From assembly GCA_028554795.2 (NCBI GenBank), contig JAPYKE020000573.1:62001-126000 (forward strand): a stretch of DNA of 64,000 bases. The letters run 5' to 3'. Below are positions 1 to 9,227 of this stretch, piece after piece. The stretch is from Sinohyriopsis cumingii. Lineage: Eukaryota > Mollusca > Bivalvia > Unionida > Unionidae. The notes beneath the pieces are model-generated. The model was given only the letters and a program-made list of their open reading frames with translations. It had not been told where the DNA came from and did no database searches. Every line of letters starts with the position of its first letter. The stretch's first letter is position 1. Both the position numbers and the translations under genes were made by a program.

Positions 1-249
1 ACATCCCTAGGCAAATCTTCTACCAACGCATTTTGAAAAGTATTGAGTCACACGAATCGCTGTTGTTGCTTGGTGTCTGCTTTCTGCTTGGAAAAGTGTA
101 ATCGTTTTATACACTACTTGAACTCTATACATTTCACGGCTTAGGTGTAAGCCTCCAATTTCAATTGCATGGAAGTCAACATTTGCGTATCTATAATGTG
201 ACAATAATATTAAGGACCGAGCAAATTAATTTTGGGCTGAATCAGGGCT

Positions 250-265
250 ATGTGTGTGTGTGTGT
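250..265. repeat. (TG)n microsatellite, variable between copies
   Basis: Repeat number by copy: 8, 5, 8, 7, 7, 7, 7, interrupted by a C in copy 8, then 7, 7 and 7 in the partial copy 11. It is one of the three tracts that set unit length. Confidence 0.9.
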
Positions 266-515
266 GAGGCGATACGGTATGATGTTGGCCCTTTCTTTCT
301 TCTAGTTCCTCACCGGAACAAATTCATCTTGATTGCAAAACTTTCGTTTGACTAGGTTTATTACGCAGCAGTTCCATATATCGGGTCAGTGTCTTAGAGT
401 TCGAATATTCATTCAGTTTTCAAAGAGGCAAGAAGACAGAAGTATAACAGCAGATCGACCTGCTGGTCAACGATTTGCCAAGAGTAATACGAAAACCTAA
501 TTCACAGGCAAAAGT

Positions 516-531
516 GTTAAGAAAACTTAAC
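516..531. other. Small perfect hairpin
   Basis: GTTAAG, an AAAA loop, then CTTAAC. Conserved in all copies; copy 5 has lost one base just outside it. No T-run follows, so it is not a terminator signature. Function unknown. Confidence 0.5.
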
Positions 532-1436
532 CCTTCTGGACAATGACTTGATTAGGCTCATATGAATACACATGGCATTTCGATTTCCAACAGATCTGCT
601 TAGGTAGAGAAGTTAGGACACAATCACATGATGCACTGATTGGATGACAAAACGAGAGACAGAGAGAACGAGAAAGAAAGCGAGTATAGACCCATTGGAA
701 AATTGATATTGGTAAAGAAAGTGCATTCTATTAGATTTTTCTCTTATTAGTATGGCATTCTCTTATATTTATGGCATAGTTGTACCCCGAAACGTTGTTT
801 AATTATATACATTGCCACATCGGCTATTGCCGAACGACTATATACATCTTTGTAAATTAGAACTAAGCTGCCTCCCGTCAAGAGTATGCCAGCCAAGGTT
901 ACCAAAACATTATATTCACTGAGTAATGTGAACTATCATTCACAACGAAATATGCTGCATTTATCTTCTTCAGATTTGTTAATAACTTAGGTAAAATTTT
1001 AATGAACAATATTCCAGTTTTTGTTAGACTAAAGTAAGAGAATAATCCGAACCTATTAAAATCCTACTTCTGATATTTATTTCTTGAAACCTAAAACGCG
1101 ATTCCCTGAATTAGAAATTGTATCAACATACAAATTCCAAAGTGCATGTTGCCATCGAATTTTATGTCAAACGATGATATAATAGCCAGTGTCGCCCTAC
1201 AAAAGTGATTATCTTGTCAAAACTTGTAAATATGCATGAATGTGTATAGTGAGGTTTCTGATATGTTGTTTTGAACTTGAGGGTTTAAAGTTCTGATCAC
1301 GGTATATGCTTATTTATATCTCATGGAGAGGTCCAAAGAGGAAATACCCAGATCTGCTGTTATAAAATGCGCCTGCATATTAGGATCGATGCTGATGATT
1401 GCAGTAATTCATATAACAACAGACGTATCGTCAATA

Positions 1437-1739
1437 TTACACTGAGCAGATCAACAACGTGCCCGTCTTGAAGACAAGAGTAAAACGAATATGTATCAAA
1501 CGATTATCATGAGCCGGAAGATACAAAGGTGTTGCGGGCGTCATCTGTATTAAATCACATGGTTCAACGGTTGGTAAAAACACAAACAGTATATATCCCT
1601 CAACATCTACGTCCGTCGGTTCAAACCAGCTTTCATAACTAACAGTGACAGCGTCACAAGTTAAATTCATCTGCGTTGTTGAGGTAATCGGTACCTGGTC
1701 AGAACTGATATCCCACATGCAAAAGTCGCGTCGTACCAC
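1437..1739 (-). pseudogene. Possible Polinton minor-capsid (penton-like) protein fragment, copy 1
   Basis: An open frame of 100 codons with no ATG upstream that gives a plausible full protein. Its last 50 or so residues have the pattern I associate with the C-terminal part of Polinton penton/minor capsid proteins: a hydrophobic strand (VEGYILFVFLP), then PATPLYLP, then an alternating strand (LIHIRFTLVF). If right, this is the end of a jelly-roll structural protein whose N-terminal part is lost or scrambled. It lies on the same strand as the main PolB fragment. The match rests on memory of the family; a chance open frame remains possible. Confidence 0.33.
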
Positions 1740-2599
1740 AAATGCTTTTCATGTCAACCTAAAATTGATTTTTGTTCACTATCGTGCAATGTTAACGACA
1801 TACGGTTTCGATTCTATTGCAATGATAGATCTGAGTGTAGAGTAATTTGCACGTATATAACTTTTAGAGTCTTTTCCGGTCTTAGTCTAGTATGTTCTTT
1901 GGTCGATTTTATGTTGTAGGCACCTGCAGAGGGTTTATTAGTATTCCAGATGGCACCGTTGTCTGATAAAAATACAAATAAGTTATTCACTGGCAGACCA
2001 GCTAACGGTTGTGATAGGATATTAGTAAACGCGCAGTGAAGCAAACGCGATCTCTAGTGTGCGTGATTACCCAGCGGTAAGAGTTGCAGAAATATCACAC
2101 TGAATTATGGCTTCGTTGATCAGATTGTAATGAAATTAGGTAACGCTCTGCGTTGTATTTATTACAAAATGTTGCATGGCGGCAGATATTTTGCGTAAAA
2201 CGTATACTCAATCGTTTCATTATTCGCCATTGGTGTACGAACTTCGTTCGTCGTACACATCATCAATATGTTCAACAAGTTCGTGATCAGTAATGTCTCT
2301 CTCCATGAGGCCATATGTAGCCAGTATCTGACAAATCGTTAATAATTTCGGGTGCGTTTATCAGCAAGGTCGTTAACGTCACATAGTCCCTTCCCTTTGG
2401 TTACTGCTCTGGTGTGAATGCAGCAGGTCTTTGGTCTGGTTGTGCTTTCCGTGCAATTTATTTCATGTAACTTTTCGTAAGTTCAGCAACTTGCTTTATG
2501 GGGATAATTAGCGGTGTAAATGTTTGTTTTAAACTGGCTGTGATGTCTTCTTATGCAGTCTCTTGTAACTATAATATATATTTGACGTTTGTCGACATA
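1740..2599. other. Unrecognised stretch with short coding-like minus-strand frames
   Basis: No gene identified. Three minus-strand frames look less random than the rest. 1814-2044 contains PVNN followed by a hydrophobic run, vaguely like the start of a double-jelly-roll capsid protein. 2290-2550 is 87 codons with only two internal stops. 2223-2357 is a 45-codon overlapping frame with an acidic stretch (DHELVEHIDDVYDE). They may be remnants of other element genes. Equivalent stretches occur in every unit. Confidence 0.3.
2233..2258. other. Imperfect palindrome
   Basis: GTGTACGA (2233-2240) pairs with TCGTACAC (2251-2258). The interior contains a second short pairing, GAAC with GTTC around TTC. 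Present in all full copies. Function unknown. Confidence 0.5.
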
Positions 2600-2875
2600 C
2601 TATATCATTCTAAATGAATTCATGGTGTTCACAAGGCGCTTCACTGCATCGCTTTCCAAAGGCTTTTTTGACATCCTGGAAGATGTCATTAATTGATTTT
2701 TATTGTTAAATTGCTGTGTCAGACTCATTCGTGTCCAACCAGCTCGGTATGTACCTCTACATATTTCAGTTACCTTGACGGTGAGAAAAGTGTATGGATC
2801 CTTTGTGATCCGCGCAAACATATCACGAAATTCATTCATCTGCTGCAGAGTTGGGTGGAATAATACCAAGTCCAA
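2600..2875 (-). pseudogene. Possible third PolB fragment (Exo III region), copy 1
   Basis: Read on the minus strand from just upstream (about 2890), the frame begins with KYSLDLVLF and continues to EFRDMFARITKDPYTF and then TVKVTEICRGTYR. Position by position this echoes the main PolB fragment of the same unit: KYC..D, then KFRELF, then VDP, then TIAKAC..VYR. That is the Exo III motif and the segment after it in Polinton PolB. The Y..D spacing is one residue short and identity is low, so this would be a distant, decayed third polymerase copy. After about residue 50 the frame loses resemblance. A perfect 7-bp hairpin (2669-2688) lies inside it. Confidence 0.4.
2669..2688. other. Perfect 7-bp hairpin
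   Basis: TGACATC, a 6-base loop, then GATGTCA. Present in all full copies. It may be incidental. Confidence 0.45.
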
Positions 2876-2890
2876 CGAATATTTCCAGGA

Positions 2891-3226
2891 CTATGCGCGT
2901 CGATGCCAGAATATATCATCAACATACAGTTGTCACGATTAAGTTATGTAGATGTGCGTATCGCTGAATCAAACAAATCAAGTATGTGCTTTTATGCCGA
3001 CAACTTGTGCAGGAGTGACCTGGTGCACAAGCATCACATTGTCGTATTACTGTAAGACTGGTTTGTATTATATTCAAATCGTCAATGGTAGATGCTTCAG
3101 CAATGCTGTGAACGGCACCACGTCCACCATGAATGATCTTTCTAGATTCAAAGGCCTAGTCAAAAATGGATATTTCAAACCTGTCTTGCTCATTATCACG
3201 GACAAGGTCGACTGGAATTCTTTTGC
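2891..3226 (-). other. Decayed stretch downstream of PolB motif B
   Basis: Just past motif B the coding sense shifts to another minus-strand frame. Codons from about 3233 down to 3159 read NLSKRIPVDLVRDNEQ and on to a TAG at 3156-3158, which resembles the segment that normally follows motif B in this PolB family. Beyond the stop, the frame to about 2945 has Cys pairs (QCDACAPGHSCTSC) but no match I recognise. Motif C was not found. Confidence 0.45.
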
Positions 3227-4492
3227 TCAGATTCCCGTGGTTATTCCCAACAATGAATTGTTCAAGAGCTTGACAAAGCCCTTCTCAATGTCATTAGTGT
3301 CCATTGCTATCGGATCCTTTTTCTGGATATACAGCTCCACGTAGGGATACAGCGAACACACGTCCAAGTATTTCATTTCTTCTCCTTTCTCTTCGTCGGC
3401 TTGGTACAGCAAACAGGTGGCATTGGTCCTTCCTCCGTACAAACTATCCCTCGGGTTCAGCGGGTCCATGAACTGGTAACTTTCCACGAGGCGTTTAAAC
3501 TCGGGATCGGTTTTCAAACGGTGATCGTATTCGTGTTCCCACATTTCCACCACTTGGTATCCTTCCTGTTCTAACATTAGGCGTCGCTGACAAGTGGCCT
3601 CGTACAAGTCTTCCATGGTTCGTTGTAAAAACTGATTTTTAGTGCCACGGTCATGGTAACAGACGGGACATCCGTGAAATAAGCAACCGTTAAACTCGTA
3701 CACGATCTTGGGGTTTTCTAAGTCCCAGCCATCGACCGAATGCGTTCCGATGGTCTTTTCGCCTCCTCCGTTGCGGGCATGCTGAATCCATTTGTCTTCC
3801 TTGTCGCACAAGTAATGTAACCAGCGTAGGGCTTTGACCGAGTATTGACGTTTGACATAGTTGCTCGTTTGAGGACTGATGACAGCCACGGTGTTTTCAG
3901 GCATGAATCGTTGCCGGTACACTAAGGAACACGCTTTGGCAATGGTGCAAGCTTCTTTCAAAGGATCGACCCCTCCGTGTTCCATGAACAGTTCTCGAAA
4001 TTTTCCACAGCAACGTCGTAAAATGTCCACGTCGGAACGACAATACTTTAACATTTCTTCCTGAAAGTCGAAGGGGTCCAAGGCGTGAGCCTGATACCAA
4101 GCGTAGAAAGCTTCTCGTTGTTCGGTACGCATGTTGTCAGGGTCGTAATAGTGAGCCTCAGGCAAATGGGGTAGAACGGCGTGTTGACTGGCTTCCGTAT
4201 TGAAAAAGTGTGGAAAGTACCCTTTAGCGTAATTATTGTGACTACCAATCACATTTCTGGAGAAGTTCCCTATAACAGGAATACATAAAACATTTTTCAG
4301 CACAAGAGAGGACATATTTGGCGGCCAGCATACAAGGTGGAGGAAGAACCCGTAAAAGAAACCTACCCACGAGAAGCTACTTGTAACCTGTCTCACATAT
4401 CCACATCGGTTGAATCGGAGACTCGAACCCACGAAAACAGAGTTGAGGCGGCAGTGATCCGTAACGATGAGCACTTTAGACCACTTGGCCAC
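3227..4492 (-). pseudogene. Polinton-type family B DNA polymerase fragment, best preserved, copy 1
   Basis: Remnant of a protein-primed replicative DNA polymerase (PolB) of Polinton/Maverick elements. Numbering the 421-codon open frame from 4492: residues 1-59 come from the SINE remnant and are not polymerase; the frame's first codon is GTG and the first ATG is residue 60 (4315). Polymerase resemblance begins at KGYFPHFF (90-97). Exo III motif is YCRSD (150-154). A Cys/His segment typical of this family spans C270, H273, C275 and C278, followed by VVEMWEHE. Motif A is DVCSLYP (377-383). The text then jumps directly to a motif B-like KLLNNSLLG (408-416). The segment that normally separates A and B (roughly 80-110 residues) is missing, the frame breaks right after B, and Exo I, Exo II and motif C are absent. 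It cannot encode an active enzyme. Visibly richer in G+C than the flanks. Confidence 0.85.
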
Positions 4493-4500
4493 TCTCGGCC
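4321..4500 (-). mobile_element. tRNA-derived SINE remnant, copy 1
   Basis: On the minus strand an RNA polymerase III A box (TGGCCAAGTGG, 4481-4491) is followed 50 bp later by a B box (GGGTTCGAGTCTCC, 4417-4430). This is the head of a class II (Ser/Leu-like) tRNA. Acceptor and T stems do not pair properly, so it is not a working tRNA. Downstream, 4321-4380 carries a pyrimidine-rich segment ending TATGCTGGCCGCC, which I recall from SINEs common in molluscs. The 3' tail was not delimited and no target-site duplication was found. The element sits next to the PolB fragment on the same strand and supplies the first 57 codons of that open frame. Confidence 0.6.
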
Positions 4501-4501
4501 C

Positions 4502-4538
4502 AGAGAGAGAGAGAGAGAGAGAGAGTGTGTGTGTGTGT
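4502..4538. repeat. Compound (AG)n(TG)n microsatellite at the SINE 5' edge
   Basis: AG/TG counts by copy: 12/6, 10/7, 12/6, 11/7, 14/6, 13/5, 10/5 (interrupted by CG), 12/6, 13/6, 13/6. Total length modulo 3 decides whether the minus-strand frame through the SINE extends further upstream (copies 7, 9 and 10) or not. Confidence 0.92.
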
Positions 4539-5115
4539 TATACCATTTTTAAACACATCACGACATTTAGGTTAGTGTGTTTTCGTTTCTCCTTACGAAA
4601 TTAGACAAACATCTATAATTACTCCTAGGGGAAAAACACGATTGTAAAGTATCACAAGAATGAAGTGGAGACTAATTTGATTACAAAATGTCCGCAGAAT
4701 AGTACACTCAAGCATGCAGTAATGTAATTTGCAATTAGGTTGACGCAATTTCCATGCGATCGCCCATGGTACGATTATTCGTGCGTTAGTTGTATTGTTT
4801 GAAAAGGGACTAGTGTCAAATACAAAAATGCGTTTGATTTTCACTCTCCGCGAATAACAACTGAAACAACTGGAAAATATCGATTAGCCAATGAAGTCAA
4901 GAACTAATGCATTGCTCAACTAGGCGAAATTTTGTCAGGCCTATGTGTTACCAACAACATCTGACGCAAGGTTCACAGCAGAAAAGTGATTGCCAACTGC
5001 TGAGAGTGTGCTCTACTCGTGGACAAGTTATACGTACCAATATTACCAAAGCACACGTTTGTGGAAGAACGAAATGATCTGACATTTGTCTTCAAATAGT
5101 GGTCTTGGAACATAA
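4539..5115. other. Stretch between microsatellite and plus-strand PolB, no gene recognised
   Basis: AT-rich, with a minus frame of 83 codons (4593-4844) that resembles nothing known to me and contains many hydrophobic residues of the kind AT-rich DNA gives by chance. It forms part of the loop of the inverted repeat. Confidence 0.6.
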
Positions 5116-5849
5116 ATGTTACATTCAAAATTACCATTCGAGAACTTAGTGCGAATGCAAACGACCGGCATTCACATTCCTAATTTCTGCGTGGCTGATC
5201 AAGCGTACGAGAAGTGTATAAAAGAATCACTCTTTTGTCATTGCCTTCACTGTAGCAAGATTCCTGGATGATGTGAAAAATCTACTGATGAATTATTATT
5301 ACCCTATCGATGAAACCTAGAGTCAAACATGCATCGATCGGTACGGAGATTGACATCGCTATGCCATGGTGATGGCTCACATTTTCTACGGATAAGATGT
5401 AAAAATTCCTCTGAATACTATACAGAATAAGGTGCCGATTGCTCTAAAGTCCTCTTGAACGGAGCCAAAATCATCTTCATGCAATTGGGACATGTACAGT
5501 TTAAAGATCACATGAGATATTTAGCAGTGCCTTTGAGTCGAATGCCTAAAACCTTTGGAATGACAGAAAAAGCCAATCAACACGCCGTCCGGCCACATTT
5601 CTCTCATGATCACTATTACGAACCCGACAATATCCGCACCGAACAACGACAAGCTTTCTACGCTTGGCACTGCTCATACGCTTTGGACGCCTTTGAAAGT
5701 TCAGGAAGAAATGTTAAAGTATTGTCGCTACGATCTGGACATTGTAGGGCGTTGCTCTGGAAAATTTCGAGAACTCTTCGTGGAGCACGGTGGGATCGAC
5801 CCCTTCGCGGAAGCCTATACCATCGACAAAGCGTGATTCTTAGTGTAAG
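5116..5849 (+). pseudogene. Second, diverged PolB fragment, opposite orientation, copy 1
   Basis: Pieces of a Polinton-type PolB N-terminal half in broken frames. Piece 1 (5116-5271): 51 codons from an ATG with HIPNFCV and a Cys cluster (CHCLHC), resembling the segment ahead of the exonuclease domain, ending at TGA. 5272-5430 has stops in all frames. Piece 2 (5431 to about 5700): LLNGAKIIFMQLG, QFKDHMRYL (Exo II position) and MPKTFGM. Near 5695-5700 one extra base, relative to the minus-strand fragment, shifts the frame. Piece 3 (to 5836): EEMLKYCRYDLDI (Exo III motif, YCRYD), KFRELF and GIDPF. TGA at 5834-5836 and a TAA at 5846-5848 then replace Cys and Tyr codons of the minus-strand copy. 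No polymerase motifs follow. Roughly 80% nucleotide identity to 3920-4190 shows a related but distinct element copy. Confidence 0.8.
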
Positions 5850-6358
5850 AAACTCAGTTATCATGGTCGAATAATACCGCAAAGAAATTACAGAACCAAA
5901 TAAATGGTGTCCTACATTTGTATCGTTTACCATGCTTTCTTTATCTGTATGCGTTGTAACCTTAATTCTCTGTCTACCCATCTCTCAAAACGCAAGTGTC
6001 TCAAGGTGAAAGTATTACCCGTTTCTTCTATCACCCAATGCGGACGTGCATGCTTGTGTGTGTGTGTCAGATTTCACTTATACACATATCGTTTGTGCGA
6101 AAATTTAATAAGGACAATACATACAAAGACACAGAAACCATTGTTCTCAGTATTTCTGGAAGTCACATTTTGGGGCTACTAGATTGTAAAACATAATCTT
6201 CATGAGGTACCAAACCAATTACTTTCTTCGATGGTCTTGTTGGTTCTGTCATCCTATCAGATTTACCACCAGTTCGTTTTCTTTCAACGTCTCAGTATCA
6301 CTCTATAGTGGATGCAAATGGTGTTGGATATGAAAAATGGACAATCATATCATCTTTG
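5850..6358. other. End of unit, no gene recognised
   Basis: A plus frame of 92 codons (5904-6182) is Cys- and hydrophobic-rich, includes translated (TG)n, and matches nothing known to me. The (TG)n tract is at about 6055-6067. The A/G site at 6044 and the A/G site at 6265 are useful markers of copy relationships. Confidence 0.6.
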
Positions 6359-7788
6359 ACATCCCTAGGCAAATCTTCTACCAACGCATTTTGAAAAGTA
6401 TTGAGTCACACGAATCGCTGTTGTTGCTTGGTGTCTGCTTTCTGCTTGGAAAAGTGTAATCGTTTTATACACTACTTGAACTCTATACATTTCACGGCTT
6501 AGGTGTAAGCCTCCAATTTCAATTGCATGGAAGTCAACATTTGCGTATCTATAATGTGACAATAATATTAAGGACCGAGCAAATTAATTTTGGGCTGAAT
6601 CAGGGCTATGTGTGTGTGAGGCGATACGGTATGATGTTGGCCCTTTCTTTCTTCTAGTTCCTCACCGGAACAAATTCATCTTGATTGCAAAACTTTCGTT
6701 TGACTAGGTTTATTACGCAGCAGTTCCATATATCGGGCCAGTGTCTTAGAGTTCGAATATTCATTCAGTTTTCAAAGAGGCAAGAAGACAGAAGTATAAC
6801 AGCAGATCGACCTGCTGGTCAACGATTTGCCAAGAGTAATACGAAAACCTAATTCACAGGCAAAAGTGTTAAGAAAACTTAACCCTTCTGGACAATGACT
6901 TGATTAGGCTCATATGAATACACATGGCATTTCGATTTCCAACAGATCTGCTTAGGTAGAGAAGTTAGGACACAATCACATGATGCACTGATTGGATGAC
7001 AAAACGAGAGACAGAGAGAACGAGAAAGAAAGCGAGTATAGACCCATTGGAAAATTGATATTGGTAAAGAAAGTGCATTCTATTAGATTTTTCTCTTATT
7101 AGTATGGCATTCTCTTATATTTATGGCATAGTTGTACCCCGAAACGTTGTTTAATTATATACATTGCCACATCGGCTATTGCCGAACGACTATATACATC
7201 TTTGTAAATTAGAACTAAGCTGCCTCCCGTCAAGAGTATGCCAGCCAAGGTTACCAAAACATTATATTCACTGAGTAATGTGAACTATCATTCACAACGA
7301 AATATGCTGCATTTATCTTCTTCAGATTTGTTAATAACTTAGGTAAAATTTTAATGAACAATATTCCAGTTTTTGTTAGACTAAAGTAAGAGAATAATCC
7401 GAACCTATTAAAATCCTACTTCTGATATTTATTTCTTGAAACCTAAAACGCGATTCCCTGAATTAGAAATTGTATCAACATACAAATTCCAAAGTGCATG
7501 TTGCCATCGAATTTTATGTCAAACGATGATATAATAGCCAGTGTCGCCCTACAAAAGTGATTATCTTGTCAAAACTTGTAAATATGCATGAATGTGTATA
7601 GTGAGGTTTCTGATATGTTGTTTTGAACTTGAGGGTTTAAAGTTCTGATCACGGTATATGCTTATTTATATCTCATGGAGAGGTCCAAAGAGGAAATACC
7701 CAGATCTGCTGTTATAAAATGCGCCTGCATATTAGGATCGATGCTGATGATTGCAGTAATTCATATAACAACAGACGTATCGTCAATA

Positions 7789-8091
7789 TTACACTGAGCA
7801 GATCAACAACGTGCCCGTCTTGAAGACAAGAGTAAAACGAATATGTATCAAACGATTATCATGAGCCGGAAGATACAAAGGTGTTGCGGGCGTCATCTGT
7901 ATTAAATCACATGGTTCAACGGTTGGTAAAAACACAAACAGTATATATCCCTCAACATCTACGTCCGTCGGTTCAAACCAGCTTTCATAACTAACAGTGA
8001 CAGCGTCACAAGTTAAATTCATCTGCGTTGTTGAGGTAATCGGTACCTGGTCAGAACTGATATCCCACATGCAAAAGTCGCGTCGTACCAC
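7789..8091 (-). pseudogene. Possible capsid-protein fragment, copy 2
   Basis: Translation identical to copy 1. Confidence 0.32.
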
Positions 8092-8951
8092 AAATGCTTT
8101 TCATGTCAACCTAAAATTGATTTTTGTTCACTATCGTGCAATGTTAACCACATACGGTTTCGATTCTATTGCAATGATAGATCTGAGTGTAGAGTAATTT
8201 GCACGTATATAACTTTTAGAGTCTTTTCCGGTCTTAGTCTAGTATGTTCTTTGGTCGATTTTATGTTGTAGGCACCTGCAGAGGGTTTATTAGTATTCCA
8301 GATGGCACCGTTGTCTGATAAAAATACAAATAAGTTATTCACTGGCAGACCAGCTAACGGTTGTGATAGGATATTAGTAAACGCGCAGTGAAGCAAACGC
8401 GATCTCTAGTGTGCGTGATTACCCAGCGGTAAGAGTTGCAGAAATATCACACTGAATTATGGCTTCGTTGATCAGATTGTAATGAAATTAGGTAACGCTC
8501 TGCGTTGTATTTATTACAAAATGTTGCATGGCGGCAGATATTTTGCGTAAAACGTATACTCAATCGTTTCATTATTCGCCATTGGTGTACGAACTTCGTT
8601 CGTCGTACACATCATCAATATGTTCAACAAGTTCGTGATCAGTAATGTCTCTCTCCATGAGGCCATATGTAGCCAGTATCTGACAAATCGTTAATAATTT
8701 CGGGTGCGTTTATCAGCAAGGTCGTTAACGTCACATAGTCCCTTCCCTTTGGTTACTGCTCTGGTGTGAATGCAGCAGGTCTTTGGTCTGGTTGTGCTTT
8801 CCGTGCAATTTATTTCATGTAACTTTTCGTAAGTTCAGCAACTTGCTTTATGGGGATAATTAGCGGTGTAAATGTTTGTTTTAAACTGGCTGTGATGTCT
8901 TCTTATGCAGTCTCTTGTAACTATAATATATATTTGACGTTTGTCGACATA

Positions 8952-9227
8952 CTATATCATTCTAAATGAATTCATGGTGTTCACAAGGCGCTTCACTGCA
9001 TCGCTTTCCAAAGGCTTTTTTGACATCCTGGAAGATGTCATTAATTGATTTTTATTGTTAAATTGCTGTGTCAGACTCATTCGTGTCCAACCAGCTCGGT
9101 ATGTACCTCTACATATTTCAGTTACCTTGACGGTGAGAAAAGTGTATGGATCCTTTGTGATCCGCGCAAACATATCACGAAATTCATTCATCTGCTGCAG
9201 AGTTGGGTGGAATAATACCAAGTCCAA
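8952..9227 (-). pseudogene. Possible third PolB fragment, copy 2
   Basis: Translation identical to copy 1. Confidence 0.38.

Larger units (their letters stand above)
1..1436. other. AT-rich stretch of the unit, no gene recognised
   Basis: Stops are frequent in all frames. The longest minus frame (7-204) resembles nothing I know. Visible structure: (TG)8 near 250-265, a purine-rich tract (about 645-686) of GAGA/GAAA runs, and a perfect 6-bp stem with an AAAA loop at 516-531. Equivalent stretches begin at each unit start. Confidence 0.7.
3920..5850. repeat. Imperfect inverted repeat formed by the two PolB fragments
   Basis: Arm 1 is about 3920-4190 and arm 2 about 5574-5850, in opposite orientation, with about 1.4 kb between them. 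Hand alignment gives roughly 80% identity, including one 28-base identical block (4038-4065 against 5700-5727) around the Exo III motif. The same arrangement recurs in every full unit. Confidence 0.8.
1..6358. repeat. Array unit, copy 1 (6358 bp)
   Basis: Reference copy for the internal coordinates used here. It has (TG)8 near 250 and (AG)12(TG)6T at 4502-4538. Private bases are G1797, A2984 and A5220. With copies 2 and 3 it shares C908 and T2205; with copy 3 it shares A4080, which gives Leu instead of Ser in the minus-strand PolB fragment. Confidence 0.97.

Noticed and set aside
7..204. Minus-strand 65-codon frame repeated in every unit as a conserved small gene
   Set aside because: Conservation only mirrors the near identity of whole units; no motif or start context supports it.
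516..531. Rho-independent-type terminator
   Set aside because: Stem is short, A/T-rich and not followed by a T run; the setting is eukaryotic.
2952..3344. Plus-strand 130-codon open frame
   Set aside because: It overlaps the minus-strand PolB sequence antisense to it and has no recognisable domain; best explained as a shadow frame.
3227..4492. Calling the 421-codon minus frame an intact gene starting at 4492
   Set aside because: The first codon is GTG, the first 59 residues are SINE-derived, a central polymerase region is deleted and motif C is missing.
4395..4500. A functional tRNA-Ser or tRNA-Leu gene on the minus strand
   Set aside because: A and B boxes are good, but the T stem pairs poorly and no acceptor stem can be formed; the following sequence is SINE-like.
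5658..5981. Minus-strand 107-codon open frame
   Set aside because: Antisense to the plus-strand PolB fragment; its Arg-rich composition follows from the opposite strand's codons.
5904..6182. Plus-strand 92-codon frame as a small Cys-rich secreted protein
   Set aside because: It includes translated (TG)n, lacks a clear signal-peptide cleavage pattern and has no homologue I recognise.
1..6358. A complete Polinton with terminal inverted repeats, integrase, ATPase and protease
   Set aside because: No terminal inverted repeats or recognisable integrase, ATPase or protease segments were found in the unit on reading both strands.
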